Below are positions 34,490 through 45,848 of a DNA stretch of 64,000 bases, one piece after another. A program made the translations under genes and the position numbers. Position 1 is the first letter of the stretch; each line of letters begins with the position of its first letter. Location of the stretch: the NCBI GenBank assembly GCA_030704615.1, contig CM060731.1, forward strand, positions 34,348,001 through 34,412,000, written 5' to 3'. Below the pieces are notes generated by a model, which had not been told where the DNA came from, made no database searches, and worked only from the letters and a program-made list of their open reading frames with translations. This DNA comes from Takakia lepidozioides (Eukaryota > Streptophyta > Takakiopsida > Takakiales > Takakiaceae).

Positions 34490-37400
34490 GATGACCGTCT
34501 ATGACGAATGGAAGAAGCTTATGCCACAAGGAATGGGCATACAAAAATGCTATGCAACTGCGATGAGTGTCATGGAGGAAAGTACTGTTGTTGGAAACAG
34601 TGAGGAATCATTACATGATACACGGGAGGGATCCTCTTCTCCCGACGCTGTTCTCTTCTTCCGTAAGATCGCCACTTTCCCTTCAGCACTTTAGTTTGAA
34701 TTTTGAATACAACGATCCTCTTCTCCACATGTCGACATTTCGTTGGGTGATTATAGTCAAGAAGTCATAAGATACAGACGTGACTATGACTACGCCACTT
34801 CCGTGGTCACTTTAATTAATGCACATGTCGTGTTTTCATTGGTCATGTGTAGTCATGTAGTCATATATGACTAAGTAAGTGACTGCAACTATGACTTCAA
34901 TGGCTACAAATATCGTGTTTTGATTGGGTGTATATTCATAAGATACATACGTAAATATGACTGCATCACTGCAACGTCACCGTGCCTCCTATGTCATAAT
35001 ATGAACAAGTGTCACATCGTTGTTGGTCCACTCACAAGATGACTATTGGGATGCACGGATGTGAATATTCAGATGATGAAGACGAAGGCCCTGCGGCACA
35101 GCGGGAGCCCAATGTCACAGAGAACGCAGATGAGAGTGGTGGATTGGAGGTAGAAATGCAGCGTGCATTGCAGGAAGCGTTTCTCTTTGCAGATGCAAAC
35201 AGAGATGACCCCATTCATGGTGGAACCGATCACACATTTGCCGATCATGACGATGATCTCGACGATTCCGGATGCATTTGTGGATGAGCTTCTGGGATTG
35301 TTGCGTAAGAGTTTTTTGCCTAAAGAGAATTCGTTGCCGAAAACTCACTATGAAGCAAAAACCATGATTGCCAAGATGGGATTGCAGTACACCATGATTC
35401 ATGCCTGTGAGCGTGGTTGTGTACTCTTCCGTGGGGAGTATGAGAATGTAGACATTTGCCCAGTGTGCCGCAGTTCCCGTTACATTCCAGGTCGTGGAAG
35501 TGTGCCCAAGAAAGTATTGCGACACTTCCCTGTCATTCCAAGGTTGAAACGTATGTACCGATGTAAATCGATCGCTAACCTCATGACATGGCACGACAGA
35601 CATAAGAGCCAGGATGGGTTGGTTTGACATCTAGCTGATAGCAAAGCATGGAGACACATTGACACCACATTTGAGGATTTTGCTACAGAGCCACGATCTC
35701 TGCGATTTGGATTGGCCTTAGACGGTGTAAATCCCTACTGAGCTCAATCCACAAGTTGGAGCACATGGCCCGTTCTCTGGTCAATTACAATCTGCCTCTG
35801 CCTCCGTGTTAATGACCAAAAAGTTCTTTGTCATGTTAGCGCTACTACTGATTCCTGGTAAGGAGTTTGTTACCCTCGGACAACGTAGATGTTTACCTGA
35901 TGCCCCTAGTGGAAGAGCTATTGGAACTATGGAGAGGGATTGCAGCTCATGATGTTTCCCGTCCTCGTGGTCAACGCGAATTCACACTGAGGGCAGTGTT
36001 GATGTGGTCAATCCATGACTACCCTGCATATGGCTTGCTCTCAGGTCAAGTGACGAAAGGTTATGCTGGTTGTCCAGCTTGTGGACCCGGGGTGACTTCA
36101 CACAGCAGTTACACACATGTGGAAAAAATGGTTTTCCTAGGCCACCGAAGATTTTTGGCCCGCAATCATCCATATAGAAGGTCAGAGAATGTTCAATGGC
36201 GCTACTGAGCACAGAACTCCTCCAAAAACGCAGACTGGAACACAAATCAAGGAGCTTGCAACAGCTCGCACTGCATTGGTGGAAAACGGAGGGACGCTTG
36301 ATAGCAGGACAACACCCAGCAAAAACTCATGGAGTTAAGCGATTGTCAATTTATATGTCTTACCTCATTGGGAGATAATTCCTTCATGGCCTTTAAATTG
36401 GCTGTGTACATTTTTGCGTTTTCTGTTTAAATTGTGATGAGTAAATGCTCAATTGCTTATGTGTTCATTTTGTAGGGTCTCCTCATCCGCCACACGTTTG
36501 ACGCAATGCATTGCGAGAAGAACTTGGCTGAAATATTATTAAAACTATCTTTGTGAGAAAGACACATTGAAAGTTCGCCGTGATTTGGAGCTACTTGGGA
36601 TGCGCCCGGAATTGTGGCTACAACGTGATCCTGACAGAGTAGATACGTTAATTATGCCTCCTGCCCCCTTATGTCCTCACTGAGGCTGAGTTACAAGTCT
36701 TTCTGGAGATTGTGCAGAACTTGAAAGTGCCAACAGGCTACGAATCAGCTTTCAAAAAGCATGTGGTGAAGAAGAAGTTGTCTGGCATGAAATCACATGA
36801 CTATCATGTGCTTATGCAACAAATTATACCGCTTGCTATCCGTGGGCTCATGCCAAGTGGTCCTCGAAGGGCCATTTTGCGAGTATGTCGTGTATTTAAG
36901 AAGTTGTGTGCAAAAGTGGTGAATCCTGTAGAGTATGAGGAATTGAGAACTGAAGCAGTTCTCACTCTGTGTCTTATAGAGAAGGAGTTTCCCACCATCA
37001 TTTTTTATGTGATGACACATCTGGTTGTTCACCCTAGTGGATGAGTTGTACTTATGCGGGCCCGTAGCATCTCGTTGGATGTACCCCATGGAGCGGGCAA
37101 TGAAAGAGATGAAGGGCTACGTAAGAAACATGGCAAGGCCTGAGAGGAGCATGGCAGAAGGATACCAATTTGAAGAAGCATTGGGTTTTTGCACAGAGTA
37201 TATGGCAGGATTTGATGGAAGTGTACGAAGGGTGTGGGATGCAGATGAGGCAGAATCTGTGGAACGTGAAGTGGTGGAAGGAAGTTCTAAAGCCCGAAAA
37301 TTGAATGACCTGTGTGATATTGTACATGAGTACATCATTCAGAACCATCCTCGTCTGTCAGTCATGTTGGGTAAGAATCTACTTCATTGACATTCAGATT

Positions 37401-38454
37401 TCCAAGTTTTAGTCATTTATCATTAGTTGGCATATGGCGTCTTTTCAAATCTCCCACGCCACCTTTGTCAATCTCCTGGCTGACCCTCGGATTGTGACAG
37501 GATATAGAAAGCAGAGTCCACACGGATAGAAGCCAGACGACGCTTGTTTCGTGAGGAGCAAGGGCTGGAAGGCATGAGCAATCCCACGGCAATTCAGTAC
37601 CCTCCTGATTTGCATCCTTGTCCTCCATTTGCTGTTTGGCTCCCTCAAGGTGTACGGGATCATCTCTCAATTCAATCAGATGGGCTTGATCCTACAACAC
37701 GTGAGGAATTACTGGATCTTTCAAGGCCTCCATCATTTACTACTGCCCTGTCATTCAAGAGTATGACAGCGTATGTTAACCATTACAGGGTTACATCCCC
37801 CGCCATGAACAACAACAAGTATGGTGTCTTTTGATTGTGGAGTCTCATCTGTTTTCCAGCACCAGCCCATTACCAACAATTCAGGCAATGACATGGAGGA
37901 ACCTACAAGATATGTGGGTTCTTATAAGGGAGATTTTGCAAATTGACTATGGCCAAACACAGCCTATAGTGTTTTTGTGTTCGTGGGTACGGGCGAGTCG
38001 CGTGGGTCGTCAACCTATGTCAATGAAGCAGGATGATCTGGCTTCATCTTGTCAATTTTAACCATATGCTTCCACCTTCTGAGCAACCTTTTGTGTTTTC
38101 CTGGCCAGGTTGATCAAGTGTTTTTTTTTCTGATTGTGTGAAGGAGCCGGGGTGGAAAGTCGTCCTGGAGAAGAGCCCCCGAGCACGTAGAGTGGTCTGC
38201 GACATATCATTGATAATGATGATGTGGCGGAAGTGAAAGGATTGTTAGCCCCACAAAGACTAGAGAACCTGGTACTGATGGCCCAACTGCAGCCGAGCGG
38301 TACCGGTTACTCCAGAGCAGGTGGCCTCCTTGTACCTCCGAGCACCCCGTATACGTGGTGATGATGTTCAGCCAACCCTTGGACAAAATCAATCTGTGAT
38401 GAAGACAGTGATACATGTAGTGACCCAGACATAGATGAGGATGATGAAGATTAG
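34490..38454 (+). pseudogene. TNP2-like CACTA transposase of E2, decayed
   Basis: A remnant of the Transposase-associated zinc domain (CNCDECHGGK, VRNHYMIHGRDP in two frames) lies at about 34500-34640. The acidic linker starts near 35041 (EYSDDEDEGPA). The tnp2 core follows (VDELLGLLRKSFLP, CPVCRSSRYI, VLRHFPVIPRLKRMYRCKS), then many stops from 35627 on. The DUF4218 region is fairly open at 36712-37380 (SGMKSHDYHVLMQQ, RWMYPMERAMKEMKGY, NMARPERSMAEGY), with a GTAAGA donor at 37371. The next exon holds YPPDLHPCPPFAVWLP, a DUF4216-like part (LREILQIDYGQTQPIVFL), and an acidic tail ending at TAG 38452-38454. Compared with E1, residues between linker and core are missing. It cannot produce transposase, so any movement would need another copy. 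Confidence 0.8.
34740..35000. repeat. ATGACTA-rich block inside the E2 transposase 5' region
   Basis: Motifs of the subterminal type (GTAGTCATATATGACTA, TATGACTACG, ATATGACTGC) occur in the middle of the element. The block separates the zinc-domain remnant from the acidic linker of the transposase. Confidence 0.5.
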
Positions 38455-38599
38455 ATTGCTAGATTTGTGCACTCCAGTTATAGACCATGCATGATAGTTT
38501 AAGGTGGTACACTCCCTTCGCATTCCCATTAAGATATCATGCTTGGACACTGGATTTTATGATCAATTATGGAGTGCTTTCCTTTCAGCACACCTTTAT

Positions 38600-40400
38600 T
38601 TCATTTGTTGTTGCAATTGGCTTTGGACCAACCCGTGCTGGTACCATTGCCATGGGTTCTACCTGCAATGTTTTTTGCCATGGATTCGGCACATGCCACG
38701 AAAGGCCACATCCAGACCATCCTCTGGAAATGCTCCAATGTTGTTTCAAAACATCTCCACATGCAATGGATACAACACTGTCATTAGATGAGTGAAAGTG
38801 AGACTAGACCTCCAGCCAGCCGGCTTTCCCACATCAAATTGAGGGGATCTGTAGATTATAGATAACGGCTGTTGCCTTCTCATGTCTTTTTCCAATCACC
38901 TCTGCAATGAACTGGGGGTATAAGATCCTTCAAATCACAAGTTTGAGCATCACGCACAAGCCACTTACGGGGATAGAGTTTCCAATGCGAACCATTGGTC
39001 TTTTATTGATAGCATTGTTGTAAAATATATGGACCACATGGTCAATTTCGGGAATGACATATAGTACGCTTTCATGTACTATGTAAGCATGCAACTATGT
39101 ACCAGTGACGTGGCTTGTTCGCCAGTTAACCTGTTTGCCCATTCAACCATCTCCACATTGTCATGGATTTTGCATGCTGGATTGTGAGGCCATCCACACC
39201 GTCCTCTGGAAATGCTATCATGGGGTTTCCCAGCTAGTCTCACATTTCCCTGGATTATGCCTGCACGAAGCAAGGCCAACTGCATTCAGCACCCTCCACT
39301 TTATTATAGTATTGCAACAACATTCAAAGCACTTCAATTTGTATCCATCGAAACATCTAGGCTGGAAAAAGACATTGTTGCAGCAGAACTTAGGAAAATA
39401 CTTCTCCCCTTCCACTACAACGTGAAATGAAAGAAGCCAACCAACAGCATATACCAGCCAAGAAAATATGAAACCAGCCAAGAAAAGAGCCAATATATGC
39501 ATTGAAGGTCGACACTAAATGAAACTTATCCAACACTTACATTAGAGGAGGAAGCTAAGTCTTACCTCCATAAGCTTGCCCACATCAAATTTGGGAGCTT
39601 TCAGAATTTTTCCTTTCCGGTTGAATGAACTTGGCTACAAGATCTTTCAAATCACAAGTTTGAGCTTCACACACACAATGAACTTACAGGGATTGAGCTT
39701 CCAATGCGAACCAGAAGTCTTATATTGATAGCATTGTTGTAAAACACCTGGACAACAATGACAGTCTCTGGAATGACATATAGTACAGTTCTTAGTATGT
39801 CGCACACACTAACTATTACCAGTGACGTGGCTTTCTTGCCACTTTTGCCTCCTTGGCCCATTCAGCCATCTTCCACATTGCCACAGATACTCTGCATGCC
39901 ACCACGCAAGGCCATCCCACCCATCCTCTGGAAATGCTATAATCAGCCATCTCCACATTGCAATGGATTATGTCCGCACCAAGCAAGGCCAACTGATTCA
40001 AAACAGCCTCCACTTTATTATGGTATTGCACGCAACATTGAAAGCACTTCAATTAATATCCAACAAGAACATGTAGGCTGGAAAACAAAAATTATTGCAG
40101 CAGAACTTACGTTCGTACTCCTCCCCTTCCACTACACACGGGCAATTTAACCCCTGGTACCTCAACATGCTCCCCTTCAAGCTCTTCCAACTCACCAACA
40201 TGTCGCTCTATCTTTGCTCCCACCTCCTCACTGTATGTGATCCCCATGAAAAGCAGCCAAGCAACAGATACCAGCCAAGAAAACAGCCAATGTATGCAGT
40301 GAACGTCGACACTAAACTGAAACTTTCCAGCACTTAAATTAGAGGAGGGAAGCGAGTTCTACTCCATAAGCTTGCCCACATCAACTCTGGGAGCTTTCAT
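38600..40400. repeat. tandemly duplicated captured sequence in the E2 right arm
   Basis: About 700 bp are repeated: 38930-39610 and 39640-40400 share long runs (AGCAAGGCCAACTG, CCTCCACTTTATTAT, CAGCAGAACTTA, CTTCTCCCCTTCCACTACA, CCAATGCGAACCA). A third partial copy of the CCATCCTCTGGAAATGCT segment lies at 38715. I cannot identify the source gene. Confidence 0.75.
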
Positions 40401-40405
40401 AATAT

Positions 40406-42060
40406 TTACTTTGTGGATGAAGGTGTTTTGTATAGGATACATACTGGCTGATAGGTGGTCATCATGGTACTCCAAGACACCACATCTTGTTCAGCCATGT
40501 TGTTGAACAGTACTCCCTTTGCATCCTTGCTACACCTACATTTGGCATACATATTGTCCACCAGGGGAGTGTTCAGAATGACATCTGATACATTTGTAGC
40601 TTTGACGATGCAACCATGGACCTTTTGCCCTTTTCCAGGGCTGCCAGGCTTGCACACGCATTGCAAACACACACACACACGTTATGTGGTCGGGCTTCAG
40701 TACCCCTTCCCTCATAATTTGCTCATAGGTCTCCAAAGCCTCCATCCCACACCCCTGCTGTGCATACCCTGCAAACATTGCACTCCATGACACCACATCT
40801 CGTTCAGCCATAGTGTTGAACACTCCCTTTGCATCCTTGATGCACCCACATTTGACATACATGTCCACCCAGGCAGGGGCAGTGTTCAAAATGACATCTG
40901 TAATCTGACAGGCATTCACATTTTTGCCTCGGTTGTCCCACCATTGACTGGGGTCAGAAAAGTATTCATTCCATAGCTTCTCCTCATCTCTGTTACCTCT
41001 TTTGGATACTTTCCTGTTGTCACATTGGCAGTATCATGTCAAAGTCACTCCAAACTATCCCAGGTTCACTCAACCAACTAACTTGCAGAATTCAACATGA
41101 AAATTAGGGCCGATTCTGATAATAGGGAAAAACAGGTGAAATGTGTCGAAAAAGTGCCTTCATTAGCAGACCATTTTCTCATTAGCAGATTTCTTGTAGC
41201 TATTGATCCACAGGGAATCAGAAGTAATCTTGTGTTTGAAATCTGGCCCTCTTGGATGAACCTGGACCTTTATCCCTGGTCCTTCAGCTATCCCTGTCTG
41301 TGTACAAATCATGAATACTTGCTGCTAGCAGCTGACACTGACGCCGTGAAGTTTCTTCCAGCAAACCCCAACCCTAATTATTACAGTAGTTCTAATTCTA
41401 AATTGCATCTACTTCTCTCTAGTGTAGTCCAACATGCACTCACCTTTTTGTCTCCATTGTCCCGCCATTGACTGGGGTCGGAAAAGTGTTCATTCCAAAG
41501 CTTCTCCTCATCTCCGTTACCTGTTTTTGGATACTTTCATGCTGCCACATCAGCAACAACTTGTCAAAGTCACTCTAAACAACCACAAATCCACCAACGA
41601 GCTAATTTACAAAATTCAATATGCATCTCAGGGCCGAGTCTGATGAGAGGGCAAAACAGGCTGAAATAGGTTGAAGAAGAAGGTATCATCACCACATTGT
41701 CCTTTACCTTGTGTCATGACCCATGGAGGATTTGACCGACCATCAACCCAAAAGGACGAGGACCTCTTGTGTGTGCTGCTTGTATCTGTAGTCAGGTAAT
41801 GTCGGATTGGTATGTGAGATCGAACCACCACGGTGCAGCTGAGCAGGCAGAGATTGAAACACGGCTTGCTAAGACCAAGCTGACTCTCCCAAGAACGGCG
41901 AGCTCGCAAGAATGTCGGGATCTTCTCCTCGTCTCCTCTCTTCCTCCTCTTCTCCTTCCTGCAACATTTGCTCAAGAGTAGGAAGGTCTGCAAAGCCTCC
42001 ATCTCACGCCCCTGCATATCCTGCGATCGTCGCGTTCCATGACACAACATCAAATAGATG
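40406..42060 (-). pseudogene. captured PPR gene fragments in the E2 right arm
   Basis: Three minus-strand pieces show PPR repeats of the PLS type. 42060-41950 has DVVSWNATIAGYA. 40919-40536 has WVDMYVKCGCIKDAKGVFNT, AERDVVSWSAMFAGYAQQG and GVLKPDHITC. 40678-40406 has KGQKVHGCIVKAT, MYAKCRCSKDAKGV and [15 protein letters not shown]. Just upstream of two of them (about 40975 and 41515) a Trp-rich motif EEKLWNEYFSDPSQWWDN or its variant occurs, the second followed by a GTGAGT donor. Frames are broken and the pieces are partly repeated, so this is captured and rearranged host coding DNA, not a working editing factor. Confidence 0.7.
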
Positions 42061-42099
42061 GTGAAACGCAGGAGACAAAAAAGCCTAAGTCCCAGCCCG

Positions 42100-42798
42100 G
42101 TGTAAAGTTTCGGCGGTGTAATTTCAAAACCGTTAGATCTTAAACAATCTAGACCGTTAGATCCTATAAATCTAACGATTCAAAATAATTTCCATCACAT
42201 GATCTAACCTTGTACAACCATGACCATTGCATATTTAATCTCATATCTTGCGATGTTTGTTAAGCCACGTCCATCCAAGTCCAATTTATTGAACATATAT
42301 CAAATCGACACACCGTATAGGCGGATGGATGAACCCATCCATTGGATGAATTCATTAATGTATATGCTTTTTAAATGACACGTATAGTGATGTAGTCATA
42401 TATATAGAGTTATGAAACAATTTGCAGTAAGGGACTCATAAATATACACGCCATGTCATCGATGGATAAACTCATCCAATGGATGAATACATTCGTGTAT
42501 GTGCTTTCAAAATGACACGTGTAGGGATGTAGTCGTATAAATAGAGCTGTAAAACCATCTTCAGTCATGGAGTCACAAGATTCCATGAAACGTCGTCCAC
42601 GTGTAGTCAAACATATCACACTAGTCATAAAACCATCCCTATCATCATGGTCAACAATGTTTGACCAATGCTCCCTAACTTTCCGGAGTCATGTAGTGAT
42701 ATTTATTATTACAAAGTGATAAAACTATGACTGCAACGCATTTCAGCGCTCTGTAGTCGTATACCTAGTGCCGTTTTTATGATTCCGCCAAATCCGTA
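42100..42798. repeat. E2 right subterminal region
   Basis: Two tandem copies (about 42316-42420 and 42458-42552) share CATCCA-TGGATGAAT, AATGACACGT and GATGTAGTC-TATA. Further GTAGTCATAT motifs match those of the left end in inverse orientation. Confidence 0.7.
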
Positions 42799-42826
42799 GT
42801 CCTAAAAATGCTCATCTCTTGTAGTG
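42799..42826 (-). repeat. E2 right terminal inverted repeat
   Basis: On the minus strand it begins CACTACAAGAGATGAGCATT. It is followed outside by TAT, the target duplication. Confidence 0.9.
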
Positions 42827-45285
42827 TATCCATTGCGGGTCGGGCTTTGGTTGCTAACCAGGTTTTATCTGCTTCTATTTGGTTCACAACCTCGGTTTGG
42901 GATCCAGGTAAATGCATACTCAAATACATTAAAGCCTCGACCCGTAATTTTCTTTGGGGTGCTCTGGATACAACAACCTCCAAGCGGGCTCTGATTTCCC
43001 GGTCTCAACTATGTCTAAAGAAAAACGAAGGAGGGCTTGGTATTCCAGATCTGGGAAAAGAGATTGATGCGCTTCTCGTAAAATGGATCCCCCGTTCTTT
43101 TATGCCTTCCGCTGGTCCCTGGAAATTTTTGCTTTGGAATAACATGCTTAGTTCAGTTCCTTCCTCCAGCCCTGCTTGAAGGCCTAGTTTGCGATGGTTG
43201 TTCCAAGGAGGATCTAGGAATCATAAATAGATGGGGGGCAGTGGGGCTTGGCATGCTTGGATACGCTTGCGAGAATATCTGTACCAGAAACCTCCCAATT
43301 CCTGGGATGAAGCAGTCCGTCAACCCATCTTCGGGAATTTACAACTAGACAACGAGGAGTTGGCCTCTTGTACTGCTAAATGGGCCGTATGGGAGCGTGC
43401 CGGGATCTCCCTTGTAAGTGATGTGTGGACAGGTAAGGACTTGCTTCCTCGGGACAGTTGGGCAGGTAAATTACATCCATTAACTCTTAGCCGGTAATTT
43501 CGGATGCAGTTAACTTGAGATGGTCCCCTCTTCTCTCCTCTGGTCGTGAACAATGGCTTCCCCTGGCTTGGCAGGGTTGTTTGGGGGGCAACCCAGCCAG
43601 CATTATTTATGTCACGACAGTTCTTAAAAGAGCTGCCAACAGTATTGGTTACACTGCCCACTCGGATGGTTCCCTTGTGTCTCTGGGTTTAATTTCATGC
43701 CATGCTGGTTCCACCTTTGCTGTTAGGATCATTGACTCTCAGGGTGCTTCCAACCCGAATTGCAATGGAGTTGGTACTTTGCTCCAATGGGGACAAGCGA
43801 TTTCTGTGTTCTGGTTTCTTATGCTCCCAATATCTCAGCTCCAATGTGATCCCGGGTAATGGGCTTGGTGTATTCAGGATACCACAACCATTTTTTGCTT
43901 ACTCGGCAAAAATAGGTTATAAGATGTAACGCAACGCCTTCTCCATCTCTGCTAGACTTTCAGCCAAGTGGGCGCCAATGGTTGTCTCTGTAAGGGCCTG
44001 GAAATTTATTTGGAAGGATGTTTGGCTGAAGCAGAGGTCTGCTAAGACCTCGGCCTTCCTGTGGAAACTTTGTAACATGATTCTACCTCTTTCCTTCTCC
44101 CAACCTGCTCCTAACGAAGTGTGCAGGTCATGTTCTTTGGGGCAAAGTGAATCCTTTCTTCACTACTTTTTGAACTGCCCTTTTGCGGCAACCATTTGGT
44201 CCAAGGTTCATAGCTTGTACAGGAACTGGCGAGATTTTGATTACAGGGATCCTCTTATTATGTTGCTCAATATCTCTGCCGATGTTCCCTGGCAATCTTG
44301 TCAGGTTTGGAATACTCTAAGAGGTCTGGGGCTCTGGCATATCTGGAAGGCACGCTGTGCTTTGATATTTGATAGCAAGCCTGTAATGTTAAAACTACTA
44401 TGGCAAATCTTTTCCTTGACTTACTGATAGAAGGTCGCAAAATGTGGGGGGTCCTGTTGGGTACAGTATGCAGATGCTCTGAGGAGCAGGAGGCTGTCCT
44501 TCTCTCCAAATTTGATGCCGAATGGGGGCTTTTTGGATTACTTTGCAAACGAGAAGGAGAGCGAGTTTGTTGGTCATCCCGAACTCCAGTCAACTGGTGA
44601 CTCCCCCAATCACTGGGCCTCACCGGCGGAAGTTGAAGAACGGGACATCAATTGGTGTCATAGGAAGAATAGAGGCTCAAAGATCTGTGCTCATTTGAAC
44701 TTTGAGCCCCTCAGAGCCAAATGTTGAGTATGATTCTGGTGCTCTGGCTTCTGGCTCGGCAGTAGGTTCCTGCAACTGTTTGGTGTTTTTCGACTTCCTT
44801 TTTTCTGTTGCATGGTAGCCCTGCCAGTGTGATAGATTGTTTTTGACAGATGCAATGCACCTCTTATGTTGGTTAAATCTTAGGCTCTTCTATGTTCTTG
44901 CTGCTCAATCCTCTGAGCCAGGTCTTCTCTTCTTCTCATAGACTGAATCTTTTTCCCCTAATTGTTCTCAGACTGCACTCTGGCAGTGCTTGGGTTTTAG
45001 CATTAGCTGCTCTTCCATAGTTTCGTGATCCCTCTAGAACATGGCTTCCTGATCTCTCAGGGTTCCAGCATGGCTATGAATTAAGCTTGGCCTGGTTGGC
45101 TGGTTTGGGTGGTACCCGATCTATCCATAGATGTAAGCCTTATGGCCTCCTGTCCCGGTTATTTTTTCCAAGATATCTTTCTAATATGAATCACACGGCT
45201 TCTTCCCCTTTAATTTTTAATTTTTTTTAATACCAGTCCAGTATCTTCCAGGGCCACTTTCCCCTGTTCTCTTTTTAAAAAAAAA
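42827..45285 (+). mobile_element. LINE, 3' part: end of RT, zf-RVT, tail
   Basis: ORF2 of the interrupted LINE resumes with AGRALVANQVLSASIWF and IKASTRNFLWGALD. After several stops and frame changes (43180-43930) it reaches the zf-RVT zinc-binding domain (TSAFLWKLCNMILPLSF, EVCRSCSLGQSESFLHYFLN, GLWHIWKARCALIFD). The 3' end is placed at the A-run 45276-45285. The segment 44430-45270 is 3' untranslated sequence with no further gene. Confidence 0.8.
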
Positions 45286-45848
45286 GTCTGAAATTGTGAA
45301 ATTAATGTAATACCAGGACCTGCCATGTCTCAAATTTAGTCCATACTTCAATACCAGTACCAGTCTGGTATGTCATCCATGTCTGGCACGTCATTCATCC
45401 ATCATCCTTTACGAGTACCAGTCTGGTTTGTCTGGTTGGAAGGATAGGGCGGGCCCGCAGGGGAGAAAGCCTGACCGGCAAGTACCGGTGGTTTCTGTTT
45501 CCGAGACCGGTAATGACCGGCGTGGAGCGTGTTCCCGCATATTGTGACCGGCAATGCGTCTCTCTCCAGATTCTCGCTGGACAGATTCAACCACGGATTC
45601 TGACAGAGAGAGAGAGATTCAGTGAGAGATTCAGCGGTGGTTCGGGTGAAGTAGAAGTGGTGTGTGGTGTGATTGGAGGTGTCCATGAGGCCATCAGATT
45701 GTTGATTGTGGAAACCGGTCGGATTAAAGAGCAAGTGTGGAGTTATGAGATGGGACTGGACCATGAAACAGTGAGCTAATCGAGCAGTGGGCAGTATTGG
45801 ATCTTTTTGTAGCTGAGGTGTTGATGTTTTAAATCAGAGTGATATAGG
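45286..45848 (+). promoter_or_regulatory. upstream region of the LPEAT2-like gene
   Basis: The region has repeated TACCAG-TCTGGT motifs (45340-45430), a cluster of ACCGG/CCGGT (45475-45560), and a GA-repeat GAGAGAGAGAGAGATTC at about 45605, probably in the 5' leader. In plants GA-repeats are bound by BPC factors; whether that applies here is inference. No clear TATA box was chosen. Confidence 0.35.

Larger units (their letters stand above)
28592..42826. mobile_element. complete CACTA element E2 (14,235 bp)
   Basis: The left end reads CACTACAACAGATGAGC and the right end, on the minus strand, CACTACAAGAGATGAGC. The inverted repeats match over about 28 bp with three differences. The flanks are TAT on both sides (28589-28591 and 42827-42829), the 3-bp duplication expected for CACTA. 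Inside are subterminal tandem repeats, an accessory gene on the minus strand, a TNP2 gene on the plus strand, and a 4-kb right arm with PPR gene fragments. Removing the element and one TAT rejoins the LINE reading frame. Confidence 0.93.

Noticed and set aside
41097-41471. 124-codon plus-strand frame in the E2 right arm
   Set aside because: No domain resemblance; it is antisense to captured PPR-related DNA.
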